A DNA stretch of 40,423 bases from Candidatus Solibacter usitatus (GCA_016185465.1 JACPNO010000068.1:1-40423); one strand, 5' to 3'; counted from the first letter of the stretch, positions 1 through 8,379 are shown. Notes: a model not told the origin generated them from the letters alone. Numbers and translations are program-made.

Positions 1-1
1 G

Positions 2-154
2 CCCGATGCCGCGGCGTTGCGCGGGGAGGGCGTCACTCTCTACCTCGGGGGTCACCCGGACGACGCGTTCCGGGACGCGGAATGGATCGTCGTGTCCCCG
101 GGCGTGCGGACGGACCTACCAGCGCTTGCGGGCGCGCGCGCGCGGGGCGAGTAG
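2..154 (+). pseudogene. murD: murD fragment (UDP-N-acetylmuramoylalanine--D-glutamate ligase), N-terminal-domain piece
   Basis: The frame starting at base 2 reads through about 50 codons and ends at TAG 152-154. It contains the run GVTLYLGGHPDD and then WIVVSPGVRTDLPAL, followed by an ARARG stretch. The VVSPGV motif with the following PALA..RARG helix is the end of the MurD N-terminal domain, just before the ATP-binding centre would begin. The reading is lost exactly where MurD should continue, and the central and C-terminal domains are absent. The piece is far richer in G and C than the rest of the window (it includes a CG run at about 130-145). It is best read as foreign sequence joined to this contig, not as a gene of the same organism. 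Confidence 0.6.
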
Positions 155-267
155 TCGGAATGGTTGAGCTCCGAGAGAGCCCAGGTCAGCAATCCTAAAA
201 TGAACACGCCCCCGAAAATGCTGAATCGAGAGAAAGTGTTCGTGCTGCGATGAAAGATCTGTGACAC
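155..267 (-). pseudogene. actA-like multiheme cytochrome c gene, 5' fragment (alternative complex III subunit A)
   Basis: Reading leftwards from a GTG start at 267, the protein begins MSQIFHRSTNTFSR and continues into a single hydrophobic helix (about residues 16-33) ending WALSELNHSDY. This resembles the N-terminus of ActA-type cytochromes of alternative complex III, whose anchor helix is followed by CXXCH heme motifs. Here the match stops after about 39 codons, where the reverse complement of the murD-like segment begins, so no heme motif is present. A weak GAGG lies about 14 bases before the start. The family call rests on the short N-terminal signature alone. Confidence 0.5.
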
Positions 268-328
268 GCCGCGGTCTTAATCCTCAATTCTTACGTGCGA
301 AAGCCGGGCTACGTGGCCAGGCCGGGGA

Positions 329-1396
329 CTATCCGAGCAAGTACGCGCAATTCTCCAAACGGCTGGGACCTTTGCCGTCATTGACGGCAAACTGGCCGCC
401 CTTCCACAAGTTAGCGCTTCCATAAACGCCATCCTTGCGGAGGGCATAGAACGTAATACCGATGGCTTTGAGCCTAGTATTGTCATTGTCGTAATTACGC
501 GCCACACGCTTACAGGCATCCAGACAGGCCTCGGTGGGCGACATTCCGCGCCGCATGTTTTCGACGATGGTGTGGCCGCCGGAAATGCGAATGTTCTCCT
601 CGCCGCGTCCCGTGGAACCGGCTCCGCCCACTTCCTGGTCCACGTACAGACCGGCGCCGATGATGGGCGAGTCTCCCACCCGTCCGGCAATCTTCCACGC
701 CAGGCCGCTGGTGGTGGTGACGCCGGAAATTTCGCCCTTGGCATTCAAGCCCAGGCAATTGATGGTCCCGGCAATCGGATGCACTGCCATTTGCCAGGCC
801 CAGGCCAGCGTCTTCTCGTCCACATCGGGAAACATTTTCTTCAACTGCGCGCTGGCTTTCACGGGAGCGTCCAGGCCGTCGGTCCAATTGTTGTGCCCGC
901 TGGCATCGCGCAGCGATTTCTTCCAAACCATCCATGCCAGGCGCGATTTTTCCGTAAGCAGCTCGTCTTCGGCGAAACCGAAAGCCTTCGCCAACTTGAG
1001 AGCGCCCGCGCCGGCCATCATCACGTGGTCGGTTTCTTGCATCACCAGCTTGGCAACTTTGGACGGATTCTTGATGCGCTGGATGGAAGCTACCGCGCCA
1101 CAGCGGCGCGTGGGACCATGCATTACCGATGCGTCCAGCTCAACCACGCCCTCTTCGTTGGGGAGGCCGCCCAAGCCTACGCCGTGCTCGTCGGGATCGT
1201 CTTCGTTGATATTGACGCCGGCGATTACGGCATCGAGCGTGTCGGCTCCCGCCTTCATCATTTCAACGGCGCGCGCCGTGGCGTTGATACCGTTTCCGCT
1301 GGCGATGGAAACAGTCTTTCCGCTACCGTTCGATTGCGCCGCTGCGGCCGCAGCCGAAAGAGCCGCGGAACTCAAAATCAATTCTCGCCTGGTCAT
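329..1396 (-). CDS. Exported N(4)-(beta-N-acetylglucosaminyl)-L-asparaginase / isoaspartyl peptidase-like Ntn hydrolase
   Basis: A 355-residue Ntn hydrolase of the glycosylasparaginase family. These enzymes cut the amide of N-linked or free beta-aspartyl groups after the precursor cleaves itself before a threonine. The N-terminus MTRRELILSSAALSAAAAA looks like a Tat signal peptide, which predicts periplasmic action. The likely processing site is Gly-Thr in IAGTINCLGL (Thr about residue 211). After it come GVTTTSGLAWKI, GRVGDSPIIGAG and GSTGRGEE, the conserved substrate-site segments of the family. An ATG six codons upstream exists, but the one at 1396 has AGGAGAGG just before it, so I use it. 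The gene stands alone and diverges from the gene at 1515. Confidence 0.88.
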   Translation of the reverse strand: MTRRELILSSAALSAAAAAAQSNGSGKTVSIASGNGINATARAVEMMKAGADTLDAVIAGVNINEDDPDEHGVGLGGLPNEEGVVELDASVMHGPTRRCGAVASIQRIKNPSKVAKLVMQETDHVMMAGAGALKLAKAFGFAEDELLTEKSRLAWMVWKKSLRDASGHNNWTDGLDAPVKASAQLKKMFPDVDEKTLAWAWQMAVHPIAGTINCLGLNAKGEISGVTTTSGLAWKIAGRVGDSPIIGAGLYVDQEVGGAGSTGRGEENIRISGGHTIVENMRRGMSPTEACLDACKRVARNYDNDNTRLKAIGITFYALRKDGVYGSANLWKGGQFAVNDGKGPSRLENCAYLLG

Positions 1397-1434
1397 GGCT
1401 TCCTCTCCTTGCACTGGTCGATTGGGAAAGTGAT

Positions 1435-1449
1435 CCTATACAGTATAGG
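1435..1449. promoter_or_regulatory. Palindrome in divergent promoter region
   Basis: CCTATA-CAG-TATAGG is a perfect 6-base inverted repeat in the 118-base space between two divergent genes. It contains TATACT on the minus strand, which could be a -10 element, but I see no matching -35. It may be an operator or a chance palindrome. Confidence 0.25.
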
Positions 1450-1514
1450 CGAAGAAGCTCCCGATTTCCGGCTGACATTGAATCTTCGCAAATGCGTATC
1501 CTAGACTAAACATT

Positions 1515-1901
1515 ATGGTGAGAGTCTGGTTTGCGGCGGTCGTACTTTCGCTTTGTACCGCCGGTGCGTTCCAGAAGGCCAAAACCGGCGACATCGACAT
1601 TCTTGAAGTTACGGCTCAGCGCGGCGACGACATGATCGAAATCGACGGCCGCGTCCGCAATACCAGCGACAAGACCATCCGCGGCCTGACGCTGTCGTTC
1701 GATTTCACCGCCCCCGATGGCAGCGTCATGACCACGCAAACCGCCCCGGTTGACGAGGAAAATCTAGCCGCAGGCAAAGAAGCCCCGTTTCATATGAAAT
1801 TAAGCAATCCCGCGCGCGCCGTAAGGTTCAAGGTAAGCGCCTTAACCGAGAGCAAGCGCCGGCTGCGCGTTACCAATGGCGGACCGTTCGCCATCGATTA
1901 G
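1515..1901 (+). CDS. Small secreted protein with FxLYD-like beta-sandwich domain
   Basis: A 128-residue protein with an N-terminal signal peptide (VRVWFAAVVLSLCTAGAFQ). The mature part has the pattern of an FxLYD-type domain: EVTAQRGDDMIEIDGRVRN, then NTSDKTIRGLTLSFDF, and a late stretch where PFHMKLSNPARAVRFKV would close the sandwich. Such domains occur on exported proteins and usually have no known reaction. No catalytic residues or lipobox are visible. The ATG at 1515 is the only sensible start for the signal peptide. Its neighbours give no clue to function. Confidence 0.65.
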   Translation: MVRVWFAAVVLSLCTAGAFQKAKTGDIDILEVTAQRGDDMIEIDGRVRNTSDKTIRGLTLSFDFTAPDGSVMTTQTAPVDEENLAAGKEAPFHMKLSNPARAVRFKVSALTESKRRLRVTNGGPFAID

Positions 1902-1997
1902 GGCATTTCCCGCCGTTTTTACAAAATCTTTACAACTCCGCGACCACTGGTTCCATCTGCCCCTTTAGCATCGGGTTTGGGAGATAAGGAGTCATTT

Positions 1998-2378
1998 ATG
2001 GAGTTAGCGCCTACGTTTGTCAATTCATCCGAGAGTTATCGTGACGCGCATCTGGAAGTGGACTTCGGTCATAAGACCGTGGTCCTGGACGCCGGTCACC
2101 TGGTGCTGACGCGCAAGGAATTCGAGTTGCTGGCCATGCTGGTGCAGCATGCCGGCGATATCATCCCCCGGGAAACGCTGCTCCAGCGGGTCTGGGGATA
2201 TAGCCGGGAAATCCGGACGCGCACGTTGGATGTCCATATTCGCCGGCTGCGCCGCAAACTTGGCGCCTACAGCGGCCAATATATCGAGACGATTTTTGGC
2301 ATCGGCTACCGGTTTCAGCCGTTTCGCTCAGCCCGGCATCTGCAACCCCGGCTCAGCCAATTCGCCATAGGCGCCTGA
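1998..2378 (+). CDS. Stand-alone OmpR/PhoB-type winged-helix DNA-binding protein
   Basis: A 126-residue protein made almost entirely of the C-terminal effector domain of OmpR/PhoB response regulators. LTRKEFELLAMLVQHAGDII is the first helices, then RETLLQRVWGY, the recognition helix in RTRTLDVHIRRLRRKLG, and the wing IETIFGIGYRF. There is no receiver domain and no room for one: the previous gene ends 96 bases upstream. I choose the ATG at 1998 because AAGGAG lies six bases before it; a TTG 21 bases upstream is a poorer choice. No sensor kinase is nearby. It probably binds DNA as a constitutive or partner-controlled regulator; the target is unknown. Confidence 0.85.
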   Translation: MELAPTFVNSSESYRDAHLEVDFGHKTVVLDAGHLVLTRKEFELLAMLVQHAGDIIPRETLLQRVWGYSREIRTRTLDVHIRRLRRKLGAYSGQYIETIFGIGYRFQPFRSARHLQPRLSQFAIGA

Positions 2379-2433
2379 TTTCTAGGGCTGGGCCGGTTCC
2401 GCCGCGAGCCATTGGCTAGAATGGGGATTCCCC

Positions 2434-3714
2434 ATGCCAGAGCGGATTTCCCCAGCCAAGGGCCTTACCGGCACCATTCGCCTGCCCGGCGATAAATCGA
2501 TTTCGCATCGCTACGCCCTGCTGGCATCCGTTGCCGAGGGCGTCACTCGTATTGCCAACTACTCGACCGGCGCCGACTGCCATTCCACTTTAAGCTGCTT
2601 GCGCGCGCTGGGCATAACCGCTGAGGTTGCCGGCTCACTCGTGACCATTCATGGCGTGGGTCTCGATGGCTTGCGCGCGCCTAAGCAGGATTTGGACGCC
2701 GGTAATTCGGGCTCCACCATTCGCATGCTGGCCGGAATTCTGGCAGCCCAGCCGTTCACCAGCCGCATTGCGGGCGACGAGTCATTGGCGCGCCGGCCGA
2801 TGGGCCGGGTGATTGAACCGCTGCGCGCCATGGGCGCCGAGATCTCGGCGCGCGACGGCCGCTTTCCTCCGCTCGAAATTGCGGGACGCCCATTGCATCC
2901 GATTGATTACACGCTGCCTGTCCCCAGCGCGCAGGTGAAGAGCTGCATCTTGCTGGCGGGCCTTTATGCGGATGGCGCGACCATTGTGCGGGAGCCGATG
3001 CGATCGCGCGATCACACCGAAATCGCCCTGCGTGAATTGGGCGCCGACATCCGCGTAGAACGGCGGGCGATCACGCTGCGCGGACGGCCCAAGCTCACCG
3101 GGCGCGACCTGGAAGTGCCTTCCGACTTGTCGTCCGCCGCCTTCTTCATCGTGGCGGCGCTGCTCACGCCGCAATCCAGCCTTACGATTCAGGGCGTGGG
3201 CCTAAACCCGACGCGCTCGGCTTTGCTGGATTTCCTGGTGGGCATGGGCGCCCAGATTCGCATCGTGGATGTCGAGCAGCGCAATGGCGAACTAGCCGGT
3301 GAAATCCTCGTCACCAGTTCACACGCGCGCGGCGGCGTTATTGAGAGAGAAATCACGGCGGCCCTCATCGATGAGATTCCCGTGCTCGCCGTGTTGGGGG
3401 CGGCCAGCGAAGAAGGTCTCATTGTGCGCGATGCCGCCGAGCTGCGTATCAAGGAGACCGACCGTATCGCGACCGTCGCCGACAACCTGCAGCGCATGGG
3501 CGTCCGTGTAGAAACCACTTCGGATGGCATGGTGATTCCGGGGCGGCAGAGCTTCCACGCCGCGGAGCTGGATTCGTTTGGCGATCATCGCATTGCTATG
3601 GCGTTCTCCGTAGCGGCGCTGGCCGCCGATGGACCCTGCGTCATCCAGGGATCCGAAGCCGCTTCGGTGTCGTTTCCCGAATTCTTCACCACGTTGCGGC
3701 AGGTGACGGCGTGA
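2434..3714 (+). CDS. aroA: 3-phosphoshikimate 1-carboxyvinyltransferase (EPSP synthase)
   Basis: Sixth step of the shikimate pathway: joins phosphoenolpyruvate and shikimate 3-phosphate, in the cytoplasm. The 426-residue length is normal. LPGDKSISHR (residues 17-26) is the N-terminal substrate loop, with Lys21 and Arg26. DAGNSGSTIRMLAG is the second signature, RRPMGRVIEPL follows, and RIKETDRIA with FGDHRIAMAF are the C-terminal active-site segments. The protein has a Gly at the position after GN-S where some glyphosate-tolerant forms differ, but class cannot be settled by eye. Its stop overlaps the start of the dehydrogenase gene, so the two are likely co-transcribed. Confidence 0.95.
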   Translation: MPERISPAKGLTGTIRLPGDKSISHRYALLASVAEGVTRIANYSTGADCHSTLSCLRALGITAEVAGSLVTIHGVGLDGLRAPKQDLDAGNSGSTIRMLAGILAAQPFTSRIAGDESLARRPMGRVIEPLRAMGAEISARDGRFPPLEIAGRPLHPIDYTLPVPSAQVKSCILLAGLYADGATIVREPMRSRDHTEIALRELGADIRVERRAITLRGRPKLTGRDLEVPSDLSSAAFFIVAALLTPQSSLTIQGVGLNPTRSALLDFLVGMGAQIRIVDVEQRNGELAGEILVTSSHARGGVIEREITAALIDEIPVLAVLGAASEEGLIVRDAAELRIKETDRIATVADNLQRMGVRVETTSDGMVIPGRQSFHAAELDSFGDHRIAMAFSVAALAADGPCVIQGSEAASVSFPEFFTTLRQVTA

Positions 3715-4712
3715 CACTCGCCGCAGTCCTCGAAGCCCCGCAAACGCCGGTGGTGGTGAAGGCGGTGGAAGTTCCCGAACCTGCCGCCGGTGAAGTGCGC
3801 ATCAAGATGGAGGCATGCGGCATCTGCCATTCGGATCTATTCGTGGCCGGCCTGGCGCGGCCGCCGCTGATTCCGTTGATTCTGGGCCACGAGGGTATCG
3901 GCCGCGTCGAGACGGTGGGCGCCGGTGTGGCAGGCCTGGCAGCGGGCGATCGCGTGGGCATCACATTTCTGGCGGGTACGTGCGGCATTTGTGAATGGTG
4001 CCGAAGCGGCCGGGAGCGCTATTGCCCGCAGCAGCGCAATTCCGGCTATTCCGTCCATGGCGCCCTAGCTGTCTATGCTTGCGTGCCGGCGCAGCATTTG
4101 ATTCGCGTGCCCGACGATTTGCCCGCTGCCGCTGCCGCCCCGCTGTGCTGCGCCGGGTGGACGGCCTATGGCGCGGTGCGCGAAGCCCAGCTCGGTCCCG
4201 ATCAAACCATTGCCCTATTTGGCATGGGTGGCCTTGGCCACCTGGCCGTGCAGTACGCGCGCCATCGCGGCTTGCGCGTGGCGGCCGTAGATGTTGCCGA
4301 GGAAAAATTGGCGCTGGCCCGCTCGCTGGGCGCGGCCATTACGCTGCCTGCCGGTGAAGCCGCCCGCCGCCTGCAGAAAGAATATGGCGGAGCCGGCGCC
4401 GCGGTGGTGTTCGCGCCGAGCGCGGCCGCCATCGATGAAGCCTTTCGGTCGCTGAAGCGCACCGGCACGCTGGTGCTGGTCGCGCTGGTCAACGACCGCT
4501 TTCCCCTGCCTATTGTGGACGCCGTTCTCAAAGGCATTACGGTGCGCGGAAGCTTCCTGGGAACGCGGCAGGATTTGGAAGAGGTTTTCCGCCTGGCCCA
4601 ATCCGGCGTGGTCCGCGCCGAAGCACACACCCATGCTCTCGATGCGGTGCCCGGGTTATTTGCGAAAATGGAGCGAGGCGAACTGATGGGACGCGCGGTG
4701 ATCGGATTCTGA
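3711..4712 (+). CDS. Zinc-dependent medium-chain alcohol dehydrogenase
   Basis: A 333-residue medium-chain dehydrogenase that should interconvert an alcohol and an aldehyde with NAD(P). The catalytic zinc ligands are in CGICHSD and GHEGIG. The structural zinc loop carries four cysteines (TCGICEWCRSGRERYC). The Rossmann nucleotide-binding turn is FGMGGLGHLA. The overall form resembles the AdhP/AdhA class of primary alcohol dehydrogenases. The GTG start overlaps the aroA stop by four bases (GTGA), which suggests translational coupling, although no metabolic link to shikimate is obvious. The next gene starts one base after its stop. Substrate is unknown. Confidence 0.9.
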   Translation: MTLAAVLEAPQTPVVVKAVEVPEPAAGEVRIKMEACGICHSDLFVAGLARPPLIPLILGHEGIGRVETVGAGVAGLAAGDRVGITFLAGTCGICEWCRSGRERYCPQQRNSGYSVHGALAVYACVPAQHLIRVPDDLPAAAAAPLCCAGWTAYGAVREAQLGPDQTIALFGMGGLGHLAVQYARHRGLRVAAVDVAEEKLALARSLGAAITLPAGEAARRLQKEYGGAGAAVVFAPSAAAIDEAFRSLKRTGTLVLVALVNDRFPLPIVDAVLKGITVRGSFLGTRQDLEEVFRLAQSGVVRAEAHTHALDAVPGLFAKMERGELMGRAVIGF

Positions 4713-4713
4713 C

Positions 4714-6054
4714 ATGCGAATGATTCTCTGCGCGGCCGCTTTCCTCGGCGTCTTGCAAGCAGCCGCGCCAAGCTTCTATAAAGACGTGCTGCCCGTCTTG
4801 CAAAATCACTGCCAGGAGTGCCACCGCAAGGGTGAGATCGCGCCCATGCCGCTGGTCACGTACGAACAAACGCGCCCCTGGGCCAAATCCATTCGCGAAG
4901 CTGTGCTTTTGAAAAAAATGCCGCCGTGGTTTGCGGATCAAGCCAACTCGCACTTCGCCAACAATCGCGCGCTTTCCCAAAAGCAAATTGAAATTCTGAC
5001 GAACTGGGCCGACCAGGGCGCGCCTGCAGGCAATCGCGCGGACGCGCCGGCGCCGCGCGCTTTCATCGATGGCTGGCGCATGGGGCAGCCCGATCAAGTA
5101 ATCGAAATGGCGCAGGAGTTTCACATCCCGGCAACCGGCGACGTGAAGTACCAGTACATTCCGGTCGCCATGAATTTCACCGAAGACAAATGGATCGAAG
5201 CCGCCGAAGTGCGTCCCGGCAACCGCTCCGCGGTGCATCACATTCTGGTTTATGTGCGCGAACCCGGCTCGGATTTTGTGAAAGGACCGCCGCCGGAATC
5301 GATTCTGGAAACCGCTCCGCCCGATCATAGCCACGCCCCGCCGGCCGATAGCACGGGAATTTTGGAAGTAGGCGGACCGGCCGGCGCCGCCATGATGACG
5401 CTGTACGTGCCGGGCGGCGAATACCTGCGGCTGGAACCAGGCCAGGCCATGCTCATCAAGAAAGGCTCGGACCTGATTTTCCAGATTCACTACACGACAT
5501 CGGGCCAGCCGAAAGTGGATCGCAGCAAGATCGGGCTCCGGTTTGCCAAGCAGCCGCCGGCTTCTCGCGTCGTTTTTCTGGGACTCACCAATCGGACCAT
5601 GCGTATCGCGCCCGGGGCCGCAAACTACCTGGTCACCTGCGAGACCACTTTGCCCGAAGCCGTGCGCCTCATTTCGATTTTGCCGCACATGCATGTCCGC
5701 GGGAAAGCTTTCGAGCTGCGCGCCGTTTATCCGGACGGCCGGACTGAGGTTCTGCTGAACGTGCCGCGCTACGATTTCAACTGGCAGCTCAACTACTATC
5801 TCGACAAGCCCCGACTCCTGCCCAAAGGCACGCGGCTGGAAAACAGCTCGTGGTTCGACAATTCGCCCAACAATCCGCAGAACCCGAATCCGGCCGTGGA
5901 AGTTTTCTGGGGCGAGCAGACCTGGGAGGAGATGGACACGGCGTTTCTGAGTCTGGAACTGCCGCCGTCGCTCACCCCCGAGAAGCTGGTGGAACTGGCC
6001 GCGCCAAAAGTTACGCGCTCCGCAATTCCAGAATCAACGAATCCAGCGCAATAG
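4714..6054 (+). CDS. Secreted c-type cytochrome / copper ascorbate-dependent monooxygenase-like protein
   Basis: A 446-residue exported protein. After a signal peptide ending near LQAAAPSF comes a heme-binding CXXCH (CQECH, about residues 33-37) with LKKMPPWF as a probable distal methionine region. The second half resembles the two-domain copper type II monooxygenases: [24 protein letters not shown] and LPHMHVRGK hold the histidine clusters. Proteins with this fusion are common in Acidobacteria and are usually annotated as hypothetical or monooxygenase-like. Both metal sites look plausible but no substrate can be named. The 3' end overlaps holB, on the opposite strand, by 44 bases. Confidence 0.75.
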   Translation: MRMILCAAAFLGVLQAAAPSFYKDVLPVLQNHCQECHRKGEIAPMPLVTYEQTRPWAKSIREAVLLKKMPPWFADQANSHFANNRALSQKQIEILTNWADQGAPAGNRADAPAPRAFIDGWRMGQPDQVIEMAQEFHIPATGDVKYQYIPVAMNFTEDKWIEAAEVRPGNRSAVHHILVYVREPGSDFVKGPPPESILETAPPDHSHAPPADSTGILEVGGPAGAAMMTLYVPGGEYLRLEPGQAMLIKKGSDLIFQIHYTTSGQPKVDRSKIGLRFAKQPPASRVVFLGLTNRTMRIAPGAANYLVTCETTLPEAVRLISILPHMHVRGKAFELRAVYPDGRTEVLLNVPRYDFNWQLNYYLDKPRLLPKGTRLENSSWFDNSPNNPQNPNPAVEVFWGEQTWEEMDTAFLSLELPPSLTPEKLVELAAPKVTRSAIPESTNPAQ

Positions 6055-7036
6055 TTTTTTGGATATTGCGCCGGACCAGTTCCGCAATCTCGTCGGCCTT
6101 CTTGACCGCGGCGCGAATCCAGGCTAACGAAATTCTCTTTGCCAGCGGTTCCAGCTCGACGCGCACGTCCTGATTGGTGATCGCCCCGCCGGTTTCGCGC
6201 AGAATCATGAGATCGCGCAGCAGCATGTACAAGATACTCAAGTGAGTCTCCAGCTTTTCGTTCTTGCTGCGCGCGATGGCCTCGGAAAAAGGGATCCAGG
6301 CGCCAAACGGCTGCGCGCCCGCGGCGACTTTCACCAGCATCAGCATGGCGGCGCGGCGGCGATCGTAGGCGTCAAGGTCGAGCGAAACCGCAAGGCCCGG
6401 GCTGCCGGCGGCGAGCGCGATGCGCTTAGCGGGCTGATCCAATTTGCGCGCGCTGGCGAAGGCCGCCATCTCGTCCGCTCCTAAAGGTCCGAATGAAAAA
6501 GGAACAGCTCGAGAACGGATGGTAGGCAGCAGGTTGTACGCATTTTCCGCGGTCATGATCAGGATCATGTGATCCGGCGGTTCTTCCAGCGTTTTCAGAA
6601 GCGAGTTCGCAGCCTGGTCGCCGGCGCGATCGATATGGTCGATCAAGAATACGCGGCGATCACCTTTGAGCGGATTGAATTGCGCTTTTTCCTTGAGCAT
6701 CCGCATCTGCGGGATGGAAAGCTGGCGCAGCGGGCCGTCCGGCGCGAACGTCACGAAGTCCGGATGAGAAGCAAACAGCAGGGGATCGTCATTGCGCTTC
6801 TCGGCTGGCCAGCGCTCGCGGCCGGCAATGATGGCGATGTTGTGCGGCAGGCTGAGATCGTCTTGCTCGATTTTTTCCCGGCTGCCCAGTAGCGCCGCCG
6901 CAAAACGCCGGGCCATAGTGGCCTTGCCTACGCCTTCCGGCCCTGAAAAAAGCAGCGTTTGCGGAATGCGCCCGCTGGCGATGGTGTGCTCGAGGGCTCG
7001 CGCGACGTGCGGGTTGCCCCAGAAATTTTCAAACAT
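6011..7036 (-). CDS. holB: DNA polymerase III subunit delta' (clamp-loader ATPase-fold subunit)
   Basis: The delta' subunit of the clamp loader that places DnaN on DNA. SGPEGVGKATMA (from residue 31) is the Walker A region, VFLIDHIDRAGDQAANSLLKTLEEPP is the Walker B/sensor stretch, split here into two adjoining motifs, and TIRSRAVPFSF is where most clamp loaders have an SRC motif; here the cysteine is alanine. The usual zinc module with four cysteines after the first helices is absent; in fact the 341-residue protein contains no cysteine. Its start overlaps the tmk stop by eight bases, giving an uppS-tmk-holB operon. Identification is secure from the fold motifs and the neighbouring tmk. Confidence 0.88.
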   Translation of the reverse strand: MFENFWGNPHVARALEHTIASGRIPQTLLFSGPEGVGKATMARRFAAALLGSREKIEQDDLSLPHNIAIIAGRERWPAEKRNDDPLLFASHPDFVTFAPDGPLRQLSIPQMRMLKEKAQFNPLKGDRRVFLIDHIDRAGDQAANSLLKTLEEPPDHMILIMTAENAYNLLPTIRSRAVPFSFGPLGADEMAAFASARKLDQPAKRIALAAGSPGLAVSLDLDAYDRRRAAMLMLVKVAAGAQPFGAWIPFSEAIARSKNEKLETHLSILYMLLRDLMILRETGGAITNQDVRVELEPLAKRISLAWIRAAVKKADEIAELVRRNIQKTIALDSLILELRSA

Positions 7037-7652
7037 GCGGCGCTACAGCTTCCCAGACTTTGGCGGCGACCGCGGCGGGATCGCCATGGCCGTCGATCAC
7101 GCGAATCCGTTTCGGTTCGGCGGCGGCAAGCTGCAGGTACGCGTCCCGAACCTTGCGGTGGAATTCCAGGGATTGATCGTCCATGCGCGTCTCCTCCTTG
7201 CCGGAAAATTGATTGCGGGTGCGCGCCCGCTTCAGGCTGGTTTCCAGATCGATATCGATGAGCAGCGTTAAATCCGGCACCAGCGTGCCGCAGGCGATGC
7301 GGTCGATCGCGCGCACTGTTTCCGCGCCCAGGCCGCGCGCGTAGCCTTGATAGGCCATGGTCGAATCCGTAAAGCGGTCGCACACGACAATGCGGCCCCC
7401 GGCCAGCGCGGGGCGAATCGTTTCGTCGACATTTTGCGCGCGGCTGGCGAAGTAGAGGAGCAGCTCGGCATTGGGCCGCAGGTTCTCGTTTCGGGCATCC
7501 AGCAACACGCGGCGGATTTGCTCGCCGATAGCGGTGCCGCCCGGTTCGACAGTGGCCAGGACCGGTTTGCCGGCGGCTTTCAAGCGATCTACCAGCAATT
7601 TGGCCTGAGTAGTTTTGCCGCTGCCGTCCATTCCCTCGAATGTGATGAACAA
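7029..7652 (-). CDS. tmk: Thymidylate kinase
   Basis: Phosphorylates dTMP to dTDP in the cytoplasm. The 207-residue protein starts MFITFEGMDGSGKTTQAKLL, whose GMDGSGKTT is the P-loop. VVCDRFTDSTMAYQGYARGL holds the DRF-x-x-S motif and the dTMP-contacting segment. The only possible start is TTG at 7652, because an in-frame stop lies just before it and no ATG or GTG intervenes. It begins four bases after the uppS stop and overlaps holB, so the three genes form one transcription unit. Pairing of tmk with holB is a widespread arrangement. Confidence 0.95.
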   Translation of the reverse strand: MFITFEGMDGSGKTTQAKLLVDRLKAAGKPVLATVEPGGTAIGEQIRRVLLDARNENLRPNAELLLYFASRAQNVDETIRPALAGGRIVVCDRFTDSTMAYQGYARGLGAETVRAIDRIACGTLVPDLTLLIDIDLETSLKRARTRNQFSGKEETRMDDQSLEFHRKVRDAYLQLAAAEPKRIRVIDGHGDPAAVAAKVWEAVAPHV

Positions 7653-7656
7653 GCGA

Positions 7657-8379
7657 TCATTGTCCTACACTCACTTTGAGCGCGCCAAAGCGCCGGTCGC
7701 GCTGGTGGAACTCGTGAAGCGCGGCCACCAAGTCGGCGCGCTCGAAATCCGGCCACATCTTGGGAGTGAAAACCAGCTCCGCGTACGCGCTCTCCCACAG
7801 CAGAAAATCGCTCAGCCGCAGCTCGCCGCCGGTGCGAATCAGCAGGTCGACATCGGAGACGGGCGCGGTGGCGTGCATGGCTTCCGCGAGCAGCCGCGTA
7901 AATCCTTCGCGCGTGATGCCGCCGTGAGAAGCCACGCGCCGGGCCGCGGCCAGAATGGAATCGCGCGCCGAATAGTCGACCGCGATGCGCAGCCGCATGC
8001 GGGCGCCGCGCTCGGTCGAGGCTTCAATGTCTTCGATCGCGGCAACCAGGCCGCGCGAGAGCCGATCCCTGCGGCCAATCACTTCCAGGCGTATGCCGTT
8101 CTCCACGCAGCGGGGTTCCTGATCGCGCAAGTAGCTCTCAAACAAGCGCATGAGCGCGGCCACTTCAGCCGCGGGGCGCCGCCAGTTGTCCGATGAGAAT
8201 GCGTACAGCGTGAGCGTGCCAACGGCCAGCTCGGCCGCCGATTCGACCACGCGGCTCACCGCCAGCGCGCCTGCCCGGTGACCGTCGACGCGGGCAAGGC
8301 CGCGGGCTGTGGCCCAGCGCCCGTTGCCGTCCATAATAATCGCGGCGTGAATGGATTTTGATGAAGTACTTTGTATCAT
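7657..8379 (-). CDS. uppS: Isoprenyl transferase (undecaprenyl diphosphate synthase)
   Basis: A cis-prenyltransferase that extends farnesyl diphosphate with isopentenyl diphosphate to make the C55 lipid carrier for peptidoglycan and other cell-wall polymers. [10 protein letters not shown] (Asp17) is the catalytic P-loop, [13 protein letters not shown] is the second conserved block, and [20 protein letters not shown] and then AYAELVF make up the C-terminal substrate-binding region. At 240 residues it is of normal length. It is the first gene of the uppS-tmk-holB run. The 27 bases before it separate it from the regulator gene, so it may be transcribed from further upstream. Confidence 0.93.
   Translation of the reverse strand: MIQSTSSKSIHAAIIMDGNGRWATARGLARVDGHRAGALAVSRVVESAAELAVGTLTLYAFSSDNWRRPAAEVAALMRLFESYLRDQEPRCVENGIRLEVIGRRDRLSRGLVAAIEDIEASTERGARMRLRIAVDYSARDSILAAARRVASHGGITREGFTRLLAEAMHATAPVSDVDLLIRTGGELRLSDFLLWESAYAELVFTPKMWPDFERADLVAALHEFHQRDRRFGALKVSVGQ

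Noticed and set aside
534-1504. Plus-strand open frames of 299 and 310 codons across the glycosylasparaginase gene
   Set aside because: They are mirror frames of a clear Ntn hydrolase; neither shows a domain.
2149-2370. Alternate-frame small open frame inside the winged-helix gene
   Set aside because: It lies entirely within the supported gene in another frame and has no motif.
4537-5694. 385-codon open frame antisense to the dehydrogenase and heme/monooxygenase genes
   Set aside because: It crosses the boundary between two well-supported genes and resembles no protein family.
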